A stretch of DNA of 64,000 bases from NCBI GenBank assembly GCA_949825045.1, contig OX463810.1, forward strand, positions 36,652,201 through 36,716,200. Direction: 5' to 3'. This document shows, piece by piece, positions 39,446-48,558 of this stretch. The first letter of the stretch is position 1. Each line of letters opens with the position of its first letter. A model generated the notes under the pieces. It was not told where the DNA came from. It saw only the letters and a program-made list of their open reading frames with translations, and made no database searches. The position numbers were made by a program, and so were the translations under genes. This DNA is from Argyresthia goedartella. Lineage: Eukaryota; Arthropoda; Insecta; Lepidoptera; Argyresthiidae.

Positions 39446-39865
39446 CATTGTGTCAATACCTCTAGGTTTATGGCATTTATTTAACGTATTAATAATGTAA
39501 ATTCCTTTTTTATCACTGAGCCACTTTCTACTAACCGGGATTCAGAATCTTCAACAGGACTGCACCGCGTGGCGTAACTAGATTATTAAATATACATACG
39601 ATTTTTTCACAACTCGTTTTTATCTATTCATTTACAAACACATTTTACACCCGGATAACGTCATCCGCGTATTATTCATGAACTTAGAGAAATTTGCTTT
39701 CTGTACACGAGAGGCGACTGCGACTGGGTTTGGTGTTGTAAATTGTGGGCATTTGGGGTGGACAGTTTGCAAAACGTCTCCTCCTGCGACGCGCGTATTC
39801 GTGCCTGGCCTCGAGATTCAAAGTCAGAAAAAGTGAACGATGTCGTCGGCAGGTCATCGCTCACA

Positions 39866-40547
39866 TCACATCTTCTCGTATGTCTGCTCGAGGCCGCAAA
39901 GGCTGCACGCGCGCGAGTACTCGCCATCCGCGCCCTTGCGCTCGGCGCCCCACGCGTGCTCGTGCGCCGCGTCCGTGCCCCGCGTCGCGCCGCGCGCCTC
40001 CAGCCGCAGCGTCTTCAGCTCGCGCGCGTACTTCTTGCTGCGCGTTGCCTCCTTGCGCGCCTCGCGCCGCGCCCGCTCCGCCGCCAACCCTGCCGCGCCA
40101 CCCCACGCCTCGTGCGCGCGCTCCGTCACCGCCGCGCGCAGGTACAGCCGCATGTCGTGCGCGCGCGCGCGGTGCGGGTTGCGTCGCCGCACGCACGGCA
40201 GCGGGCCCCCGCGCTGGTCCAAGTCGCAGTCCTGCAAGAGGAACTCGGCCTTCGCCTCGGTGCGCGTGACGAGCGAGTGTTCGCCCTCGTCGTCGTGGCA
40301 CTTGTCACACGCCGCCCAGCCGAAGGTCTCCAAGAGGTGCGAGGTCGGGAAGCGCTCGCCGCACTCGCGGCAGACTGGCCACTCGCTACGCAGCGCCGGT
40401 GGGGCGGGCGGCGGCGGCGCGGGTGCGGCGGGCGGCGCGGCGGGCGGCTCGTCGGCGGGCAGCAGGAAGCCGCCGCCTGTGTCCAGCAGCCGCGCGCCGC
40501 CCGCCGTCACCGCGTGCACGCCCGACCCGGACTCGACGCTGCCCGCC
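39866..40547 (-). CDS. XPA: XPA exon 2
   Basis: It encodes the linker, zinc finger, DNA-binding domain and C-terminus, ending YEKM and TGA. It enters in phase 2, completing a Lys codon. Confidence 0.95.
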
Positions 40548-40797
40548 CTGCGCAAACACATCACATGATTTACCTAAGAGTTCCCAAACTCAATATCATC
40601 AAAGCGGCTATTGCGGTTTTGGTTTAGAAATTGCGTCTGAGAAGGACTCACTTGGAGCTGACATCGGCGAGGCGCGCGGCGCGCAGTTCCCGTGCACGCA
40701 GTCTCTGTCGCTCCATGCGCGCGCGCTCCGCCGCCGACAGCGACATCGGCTCGGCGGAAACCGGTTCAGTGGGGCCCGCCGTAGACCCGGGCTCCAT
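39866..40797 (-). CDS. XPA: DNA damage recognition/verification protein XPA (2 exons)
   Basis: XPA organises the nucleotide-excision-repair pre-incision complex and binds damaged DNA and RPA. Exons on minus are 40797-40652 and 40547-39866, encoding 275 residues (human 273). Residues 19-46 form an Arg-rich helix (AAERARMERQRLRARELRAA). A Pro/Ala-rich linker follows at 82-100. The C4 zinc finger uses Cys108, Cys111, Cys129 and Cys132 (C-X2-C-X17-C-X2-C). Next come TRTEAKAEFLLQDCDLDQR, the RRNPHRARAHDMRLYL block and the C-terminal TYEKM, all diagnostic. The gene is strikingly GC-rich (many CGC and GCG codons) compared with its surroundings, which creates long spurious open frames on the other strand. 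The donor GTGAGT and acceptor TTTGCGCAG are standard. Confidence 0.95.
40652..40797 (-). CDS. XPA: XPA exon 1
   Basis: It encodes MEPGSTAGPTEPVSAEPMSL and the Arg-rich helix, ending in phase 2 at GTGAGT. A second in-frame Met lies at residue 18, but the first is a reasonable start. Confidence 0.88.
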
Positions 40798-42268
40798 CGC
40801 GTGTCTACAACAATGTGTTTAGGAACAACTCAGGAAATGTAAGATCGAGTTATTCGGTTCTGAGCAGCACAGAAACGTGGGTCTTTGTTTCCGGTTTTTA
40901 GGTTTTTTAAATATATATTTTTTTGTCCATATCATCTTTGATCTCCAAAGAAGCGGCCTTTGCGATTGCCTGCGAACCACAAATCCCCGTGTTAACAACA
41001 GATACGTTCCCATTAGCTGCGCGTATTTGATGGACTTCCGTCGCGCCGCTGATTCAGCAGCAGCACCCAGGGTAACCACGGTTGAGCCGATGTGGGATGG
41101 AGTCAAATCAAGAGCACACACGTCGCATCTCACAAAGACAACGACCTCTCCCCACGCTGTTAACCTGGTGCCGTCCGGACGTTTCTCGTCTCACCAGCTT
41201 AAGCCCGGGACGTGAAGGCGAGCTCGCCTTCACGTCCGGAGGGCACTTGTCACACTCCCCGCCTCTCCGCACTTCGAACACAGTGATGTAGATCGAGGAT
41301 GTCGCAATCTAAACGAAGCGCCACAGCCATATGCAGGGAGATTTCGTCCAAAAAGGTGCCCAACTGTGGAGTCGGCAACGCCAGACTCTGACTGGGTGCA
41401 ACGACTTGCAACGCTGCTTATCCCGGGCATGCTGGACTCTGGCCAGGGGGTCTCAGTGAACAGTTTAGGTATGTTCGACCGGCCAATCCGACGTTCGGGA
41501 TTTCAGTTAGGTTGCCGCTCGCTTGGCTCGCAGTCGCGTCGCGCGCTAGCCGCTCCTCATAAGCAACAACAATGACTTAAGTACATTTTAGGGTGTCTGA
41601 AGGAATTGATCCCTAATAAAATTTGATTCCTTTTTTATTGAATATCTTTTTGTTTATCTAAAAGTAAACACTTTAGACCTAGTATAAAACAAAATACAAT
41701 TACATAATTAAGGAGGTAGGAACCTATCTAGCCTTAGAATTTGCCAATAGCCTGAGTAAGTACTAATAACACCTCCCCTACACAGAGTGGACTAAAATTC
41801 ACAAACACAAATCGCACGTAGGTAACCCTACCTTGATCAAGCAAGACAGGAGGTTACAGGACGGCCTTGTGATGTCAGAGTAAAAGAAGCTCTCAGAAGT
41901 AGTGTTGCGGCGCAATCTAGCCTGCACGGGCGGGAACCAATTCTGTAGGTGTTTAGCGATTATTGTAAGTAGCGCAGGTGCGAGCTAGATTGCGCTTTAT
42001 TGCCGCGCAGCGAGAGTAGCTATTTATTTAAGTGTATTTGCAGAGTGATCTTTCTGTACGTAGTACTATTAAGTATTCTGGCTTTCTGGCACATCCTCCA
42101 TTGGCAACAGGCCCGCCAAGCCACAGCTGCAAAAGAGATGTTCAAATTTTCACTATTAATGTTCAAAATGCGAGTGACAAGTTATAACATCCCATTGCGA
42201 AGAGGCTAAGAAAAACTTTGAGACCACCGAATTTGATTGGTAATGGTGCCTATGAAATTCTGCACGCT
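40798..42268. other. Intergenic DNA between XPA and UBE2N
   Basis: It includes a perfect 30-bp palindrome (listed separately) and a smaller inverted repeat with arms 41911-41927 and 41979-41995 (CGCAATCTAGC...). No coding gene is recognised; short frames around 41360-41575 lack domains. Confidence 0.5.
41208..41237. repeat. Perfect 30-bp palindrome
   Basis: GGACGTGAAGGCGAG is followed immediately by its exact reverse complement with no spacer. Confidence 0.9.
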
Positions 42269-42333
42269 AGTCCAGTCACACTTATCTGGGACCCACTTAG
42301 CCTCAGTGGGCCCCAGATAAGTGCGACTGGACT
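42269..42333 (-). other. 29-bp hairpin, candidate structured RNA or mini-MITE
   Basis: Arms AGTCCAGTC.CACTTATCTGG.CCCACT at 42269-42297 and 42305-42333 flank a 7-nt loop. Two positions mispair as A-C on the plus strand but become G-U wobbles on the minus strand, so the minus-strand RNA would pair along the full stem. Length and shape resemble a pre-miRNA stem, but no flanking evidence exists. Confidence 0.5.
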
Positions 42334-43130
42334 AATGAGGAGAGAACTAATTTATACGAGTGATAGTTATGCGTGATGTCTGCGCCCTCCTCGCTCATGT
42401 CCGTCGAACTACGCTGAAATCTGAATGTGTATAGAGCCAAAAGGGCAGGTTGTCCTACATAACTAATTGTGAAATAAAGTTACAAGACTAAAGGCAGGAT
42501 ACCAAGGAAAATTAGGTATGTTTTATGATTAACACTAACCTCAAATGTTCACCATCAACATCAATAAACTTGAGCGCGCGCCCCAAGCCGTTGTTATTTG
42601 ATCAGAAAACAGTGAGCATTAACATTAATTCATCCAAATTAATTGTAACATTACACGTAGCTCGAAAACAATAAAATTCGAAATCAAAACAACTTTTTTG
42701 TTGCTAAATAAGAATGTTGAGATCCGGATTGTGGTCACGCTGCTCAAAAGTCATATTGGTTTCAGCATACTAAAACTGGCTGAACAAACTATAATTCCAG
42801 AACCATTCAGACCGCAATAATTATCAATGCCAGATGGTGATTTCTGGAAAAAATATTATTTCTTGAACTTGAACGTAGCGTTGATTACACTTTTGGTCTG
42901 TGAAAGTCTGTTGTCGATGGATGCCGCTCTATATTGTCTATGGAACAGAAAATTGAAGTGTCGCTTTTGTAGAAAATCGGAATGGCAAAAATGCTCTAAT
43001 TATTTGCTTGACTTGAAAAACGTGCCTCCTCAATCATCGATAATAAGTGAAGTGAATAGACAATTAGATAAATTTACAATTATATGATTACTTGCTGCTT
43101 TTTGACAGTGCGCTAGACCGCATAACTAAA

Positions 43131-43586
43131 ATGGCAGCCCTACCACGTAGAATAATCAAAGAGACACAACGACTGATGCAGGAGCCAGTGCCGGGCATCA
43201 GCGCGGTGCCCAGCGACTCCAACGCGCGCTACTTTCACGTTATCGTCACCGGCCCAGAGGATTCGCCGTTCGAAGGAGGACTTTTTAAACTAGAACTTTT
43301 TCTGCCAGAGGACTATCCCATGTCAGCGCCTAAGGTTAGGTTTATAACGAAAATATACCATCCGAACATTGATCGGTTGGGTCGTATATGCTTGGATATT
43401 CTGAAGGACAAGTGGAGCCCGGCGCTGCAGATCCGCACAGTGCTGCTGTCGATCCAGGCGCTGCTGTCGGCGCCGAACCCGGATGATCCGCTCGCCAACG
43501 ACGTCGCCGAGCTGTGGAAGGTGAACGAGGTGGAGGCCATCCGGAACGCCAAGGAGTGGACGCGACGGTACGCCATGGAGAACTGA
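43131..43586 (+). CDS. UBE2N: Ubiquitin-conjugating enzyme E2 N (Ubc13/bendless)
   Basis: A 151-residue E2 that, with a Uev partner, builds Lys63-linked ubiquitin chains in DNA-damage tolerance and innate immune signalling. The CDS is uninterrupted. The active-site Cys87 lies in [20 protein letters not shown], preceded by the HPN motif (77-79). [20 protein letters not shown] and the end [12 protein letters not shown] are characteristic. A TTTTTGACAG sequence at 43099-43108 could be a 3' splice site in the 5' UTR, so a leader intron is possible. Codon use is moderately GC-rich. Lack of coding introns could be ancestral or a retrocopy; the intact frame favours a functional gene. Confidence 0.96.
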   Translation: MAALPRRIIKETQRLMQEPVPGISAVPSDSNARYFHVIVTGPEDSPFEGGLFKLELFLPEDYPMSAPKVRFITKIYHPNIDRLGRICLDILKDKWSPALQIRTVLLSIQALLSAPNPDDPLANDVAELWKVNEVEAIRNAKEWTRRYAMEN

Positions 43587-43816
43587 GCGGTACGCGCCGG
43601 ACCGCTCCGTGTACAGTGCAAGCAAGTGCAACACCTAGCCTGCTCTAGACCGTGCTACTTGTGAAGAGACAATTGTGGATAAAATTTATTACTAGTGGGC
43701 ACCGGCGCCGCTTCCTACACCGGTGCCAACTCGCTCGGCAGCCGCACTCGCTCAGGTCACCCTCTCACATTTCTAAATAGCCTCGCTCTTGTTTGTGCCC
43801 TCGTTGGTTTCACATC
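43587..43816 (+). other. UBE2N 3' UTR or spacer
   Basis: GC-rich for the first 150 bases and then mixed. No coding features. Confidence 0.5.
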
Positions 43817-44092
43817 ATGAGGTGGTCATTGTTTCTCCTGTTCACATTTTGCTGTCTTACGGTATTAGGTATGCATATTTTCTACTGTCATGTCGATCTA
43901 AGTGAATACTATCACGCCACACCAAACATATGAATGTGTATATATCAAGGTAATCAAATTGTTTAATTTTATACAGAGGAAATGTCACAAAGAAGAGGAA
44001 GTCTTTGTGAAGCTTTAGTTGAAGACCATCTTGAGTGCAACACATATGCTAATCAAGTAATTGTAACAAGATCTCTAGTGATACTGAGTTAA
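43817..44092 (+). CDS. Candidate small secreted peptide (2 exons)
   Basis: Exon 43817-43868 encodes MRWSLFLLFTFCCLTVL, an ideal signal peptide, and is followed by a GTATGC donor. A matching acceptor (TTTTATACAG, exon from 43977) continues in frame as EEMSQRRGSLCEALVEDHLE and CNTYANQVIV to a TAA at 44090-44092, about 55 residues in total. An internal CAA/GTAATT could be another donor, making the gene longer. No family is recognised. The join is plausible but unproven. Confidence 0.35.
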
Positions 44093-44932
44093 CTAAACTG
44101 TATAATTTTCTTTAATGTTCATTCTAGTTAATTTTTGCTGAGTAGACCGCATCAACTTATTTGTTGTATTCAGTTTGTGTACTGTTTTATGTCATGTATA
44201 AAAGTTATCATTAATTGTATTTATGTAATTATTTAATTTGGCTTTGTGAGCAAACTTCAGAATACATAATACAAAAATGAAACCAATATTTTATTTAATG
44301 TGCATTTAAGTTTTCTGTAGCTGCTTTACGTTGTGTAAATCTCTGATGTTAGATACAAACATGTAACAGCCCACACTTCCCTCTTTGAAGTGGTAGGGCA
44401 CAGAAGGTATGGGCATAAAGCTATTCCTACATAGGTGCCACCCAATGTGAACCAGCCAGTATCTGTCTCTAGCTATATGTCTACATTCTTAAGGTAGACA
44501 TTATCATGTAAGAATCCTATAGTAAATGAAAATATGAATGCTGGACTCTGAAATTCGGATTTAGAAACTAATGGTCAATAATATCTGAAACAACAAACCA
44601 TCACATTGGCAGACTACCTATTCAACCATATATAACATTGCCTAATACAGATTTCACTTTCCTGTGGCAGAAAAGACAACTTTATTTTTCAGCTAACAAT
44701 AATAGGAACAAAGAAAATAATAAAAAAGCTTTGTTACTGGTTATCATATCACTCAATCTTGTTAATGTCTGATACAACATTTTATCAGAGAACAAAGACG
44801 AATCTTCTGAACAAGTGACAAACTGGGAACACATGGAATGTAGTGGTCTCATCATTGGGTTTGAGAGACATCAAGAGAGCATCTGTATTTACGAAACTAA
44901 AACTTGAGGACGCGAAAGTTATTACAGCTGAC
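44093..44932. other. Intergenic AT-rich DNA
   Basis: No gene or repeat is recognised. Confidence 0.5.
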
Positions 44933-45860
44933 GCTTTCGTTGACATTAGTACCATGATGGAACTAATGATAATTTTAATCAACACTAGTTCCACTATGTA
45001 TGGAACTTGAAATAATGGTACTAATGCCAACTTCATTATCACTAGTTCCACTTTAGGTATTCGGTACATGCGAAAATTTTAAGAAATATTTACCTCTTAC
45101 AACTTTATGTTGTGGTACTTTTACACCTAGATACATTCTGACAAGAAGTTTAAGAAGAAGGTACTTCAGTACGTTTTGGATGAAAACAGACTTACAAAAT
45201 AAGTGGCGTATTTATGGTGAGAGGCAGAGAACAAATAATGTTACCTATAGAAGGGTGGCATCATAATATTAATACAAATGTCAATAAAAATGAGAAAAAT
45301 TTGTTAGAGCTTTTTTTTATTTCATACGATGATGCCACCCTAATGAACTACAGAAGTAATCTTGTGCAGAATCATGGGTGCAACTCACAACCGAAACGGC
45401 TCAAACTTACCCAAGAGAGAGACGATTTGGTCATGGATTGCTATCAGGCCTCCCCGTGGGCCACTTTGGATTAACTTCGTTGATTTTATAGAGTATTATA
45501 TTATAGTTTATAAATTTTACATGCTTGAAAATGTTTTTTATTCTTAAAATCTTAAGTTTAATTTGAGTTGGTTCATCAGTTCATTACTGTTCAGTTTACA
45601 TATTCGCTAATTTCATATGATTGAAGTAAAATCTCTACAAATACCACCACTTTCTAGCATGTATCTAGGTGTAAAAACACCAGGACAACATAAATTTTTA
45701 AGAGGTAAATATTTGCTAAAAATTTCGCAAGTTTCGAACACCTAAAGTGGAACTAGTGATAACGAAGTTATCATTATTTCAAGTTCCATTCATAGTGGAA
45801 ATAGTGTTGACAAAAATTATCATTAGTTCCATCATGGTAGGTACTAGTGTCAACGAACGA
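44933..45860. mobile_element. Foldback-type element with ~200-bp terminal inverted repeats
   Basis: The left arm 44933-45137 and right arm 45655-45860 are reverse complements at roughly 85%. They share 'ttcgttgaca.tagtacc', 'atgatggaactaatgataat', 'ccactatg.atggaacttgaaataatg', 'atcactagttccactttaggt', 'aatatttacctctta' and 'acacctagatacat'. The 520-bp centre holds a smaller inverted pair (AGGGTGGCATCAT at 45255 and its complement at 45331) and one 86-codon open frame without domains. It is probably non-autonomous. Confidence 0.85.
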
Positions 45861-46003
45861 AGCATTTTGTTGGCGTCTGAAAGCGGCGCATGGCTACAAA
45901 AGAGATGCATATACGGGCGAGAGAGAGAGAGAGAGGTGACAGTTCTTCGCTCACACGCCAAGAAACCTTGCGGTGTCCATCGGCACTTAATAGTACTAAT
46001 CGG

Positions 46004-46229
46004 AAGTGCGGGTCAGCCTCGCACACGAAGGGTTCCGTACCATCGTACAAGAAAACTTAAGCACTAAAAATAATAAAACAAAAATACTTACGGCGACATA
46101 TTTATATGTCACCGTAAGTGCGGGTCAGCCTCGCACACGAAGGGTTCCGTACCATCGTACAAGAAAACTTAAGCACTAAAAATAATAAAACAAAAATACT
46201 TACGGCGACATATTTATATGTCACCGTAA
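46004..46229. repeat. 112-bp perfect tandem duplication ending in a palindrome
   Basis: Two units (from 46004 and 46116) contain 'gtgcgggtcagcctcgcac' and 'gaagggttccgtaccatcgt', a phrase I associate with common lepidopteran repeats. Each ends in the near-perfect palindrome ACTTACGGCGACATAT/ATATGTCACCGTAAGT (46086-46119 and 46198-46230). Confidence 0.85.
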
Positions 46230-46349
46230 GATTGTCAAAGCCGTTCGTTTATAAATTAACGCGATAGTTTGTAAACTATCGACAAATTGGAAATCAGACC
46301 GACAGGGTTTAAAATTTAAATCACCTTCGGCTCGTTTCATAAATCCACT

Positions 46350-46402
46350 CGAGTTTTAATGCCCTCCATTATGCAGCAGTCACATAAACTACTATTTTAA
46401 CA
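46350..46402 (-). repeat. Dispersed family E terminal fragment
   Basis: 'ctcgagttttaatgccctccattatg.agcagtcacataaactactatt' equals the end of the 24990-25873 copy. Confidence 0.65.
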
Positions 46403-47188
46403 TCTAACTAACCAGTCGCTTTATTATAAAACGATAATTGTTAATAGTCTCATACTTAGTATTCAGAGCGCATTCGCAGCGCTTTCTTTTCAAAATCGTA
46501 AATCAGAATATATCGGAACCTTCTTAAACTAATTTGGTTATGAACTTTAATGACAATATAATGCTTAAAATGGACTTTTAATCAACGCACTGCACCACAA
46601 AACGCTCCCTTATTTAATTTTTGGTCATTAATACACTCATGTTTACCATTGCCATTCCAGATCCCTGGGTACTGGGTGATAGAGGCACAACGGCGCAAAT
46701 ATTTGGCCAGTTATTCAATACCTGCTCAATTTTGCATGACAGGGACCCTAGCCTATAAATTATAGGTTTCCTCGGTTAGTAACACATTATCGCGTTATCC
46801 TCCGGACTTGCAATATTGTGAATGCATTTTCGACAAGGTAGGCACTACTTACTTCGGTTTATTCTTCTTTTCTGAAGGAAGGGTCGGTGCATTGTGCTTT
46901 ATTAGTATTCCGTATCCGAAGTGTGCCAAAAGGGACCTAAGCCTCCTGTGCATACTAAGCCTCCGCTGTCCGTCCGTCCGTCTGTCTCTCCGTCAGCAAC
47001 GAACCAAAAGCTTTTTAAAAATTTAAAGGGGGTACCCATACAAGAGACGTGTTTTTTTTGTCTTTTTTCTTGCGCTCGCAATTGACCAATTTTTTCTTAA
47101 CTGCACCTGTGCGGGGGGGTTGTTCAGCCCCTCGGCGCGTATACCGTAGACTGCATATGCGCGGTGGTCAGTCCAGCCGTTTATTTTG

Positions 47189-47285
47189 TTCTTACATGTC
47201 AACCTAACACGAAGACTATTCGGGGGGTTCGCTGTGCTCGCCCCCTCTAATCTTCACCTAAGCTACCGCAGTGTTTGCCCTGGTA
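47189..47285. repeat. Dispersed repeat, family 2, copy c
   Basis: 'gttcttacatgtcaacctaacacgaagactattc', 'gctcgccccctctaatcttcacctaagctaccgcag' and 'tttgccctgg'. Confidence 0.6.
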
Positions 47286-47600
47286 TTGCGTTTGCAATTC
47301 AAGTTTAAACCAGTTCACAATTTAATGGTTTTATTATAAATTAACGCGTCATATCATAAGCAGTACGGTACAGTTTACAATTTATCAATAGTTTGTAAAC
47401 TAGCGAGAGAAAAAATCCTAAGATAGAAGAACTAAACTGCGATTTTTAATTTGAGACCAGAAATGTAAACAAAGAACTAGAACAAAACCGTTGTCTTTGA
47501 CATTCATATTATTCTTTTTGTACTGGAAAATGACAGTTGTTTGTTTACATATCTGTTTTGACAGCCTATCGGTTTTGACAATCTTACGGTGACATATATT

Positions 47601-48105
47601 ATGTCCGAACGTGGATCTGAACTCAGAGATTGCGAGACGATATCAAAGCAATTGTGCCACCACAACCATGGGATAAGCTGCGAAATCTACAATCTCTTTG
47701 GCAGGATGTTGTCGTAAATATAATGTGTTAATTGGTGTTCAAAATATAATTTAAAAACACGCACGTAAGGTTTCCTGCAATCACACTGTAAAATAAATCT
47801 TATCTTATCTTATGCATTACATAATCCGTTGATGGTAATCAATAAAATGACCATATTCAATGGAACAAAAACGCATTATAATTTGATATTAATTACTTAT
47901 AATAATTTTGTTATGATTTAATAATAAACAAGTACCGTATCACCTAGTATTAACTAATTAATTCGATACTGTACATTTCTTTTTCAGTGTAGAGGTGACT
48001 ATATTGCAGAAAAGAAGGAAATTTAGCATCCAAAAAAAGACAGAATTAAACAAATCACTTTCAATTCAATTCAATTTTTTAAATTTAATTTTTTGTAGAT
48101 AGAAT
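47601..48105. other. Intergenic AT-rich DNA
   Basis: No gene is seen; the 5' part of the following LINE may reach into it. Confidence 0.4.
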
Positions 48106-48109
48106 AATC

Positions 48110-48436
48110 TTGTTTGCGTTTCCCTTCAGCCAATCTTTGTCACAACATGAAAATCATATAAGACATGATTATAATACATTTATACACACATTGACATGTC
48201 GTCATACTGAAAAATTTCATTTCATAGACACCAATATTTGTATTGGAAAATATTTTTATTTGACTAAGGATAGGTATTACCTATCTAGGTTTTATACAAA
48301 ACAGATAGCACAGTCACTATCTTATTTTATTTTGAACTCAGTCAAGTTTTTGACTAATGAAACGCCTGCTTCTATTGAGCAGTGTATTAATAATGACATG
48401 TACTCCTTGGAATCTGTTCCAAGCTCTTTAAATTAA
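48110..48436 (+). pseudogene. LINE ORF1 C-terminus (SGNH-esterase-like?)
   Basis: 108 codons with YFYLTKDRYYLSRFYTKQIA, reminiscent of the last block (D-x-x-H-L) of the esterase domain in CR1 ORF1 proteins, but with Tyr in place of the catalytic His. Only the tail is present. Confidence 0.4.
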
Positions 48437-48558
48437 CCCATAGGACAACAGAGAGTAACTCTGGCAGTAATATTAATATTTGTATAAATATACCTTCATC
48501 TTGCCCATTAAATCAAGTTACTAGTAATGAAAAATGTAAAAGTAAGAATATTTTAAAC

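Larger units (their letters stand above)
46213..47600. mobile_element. TIR element (~1.4 kb), nested with other repeats
   Basis: 'tatgtcaccgtaagattgtcaaa' at 46217-46239 recurs inverted at about 47572-47597 (TTTTGACAATCTTACGGTGACATA). Subterminal 'tttataaattaacgcg' and 'atagtttgtaaacta' phrases also repeat near both ends (46245-46285 and 47335-47405). The interior carries the family E end (46350-46402) and a family 2 repeat (47189-47285). No transposase is recognised. Confidence 0.65.

Noticed and set aside
39743..40842. Several 150-290 codon plus-strand frames
   Set aside because: They are shadows of XPA, whose GC-rich codons remove stops on the other strand.
42827..43087. 86-codon frame upstream of UBE2N
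   Set aside because: No domain and a poor context; it overlaps the probable UBE2N leader. It could at most be an upstream ORF.
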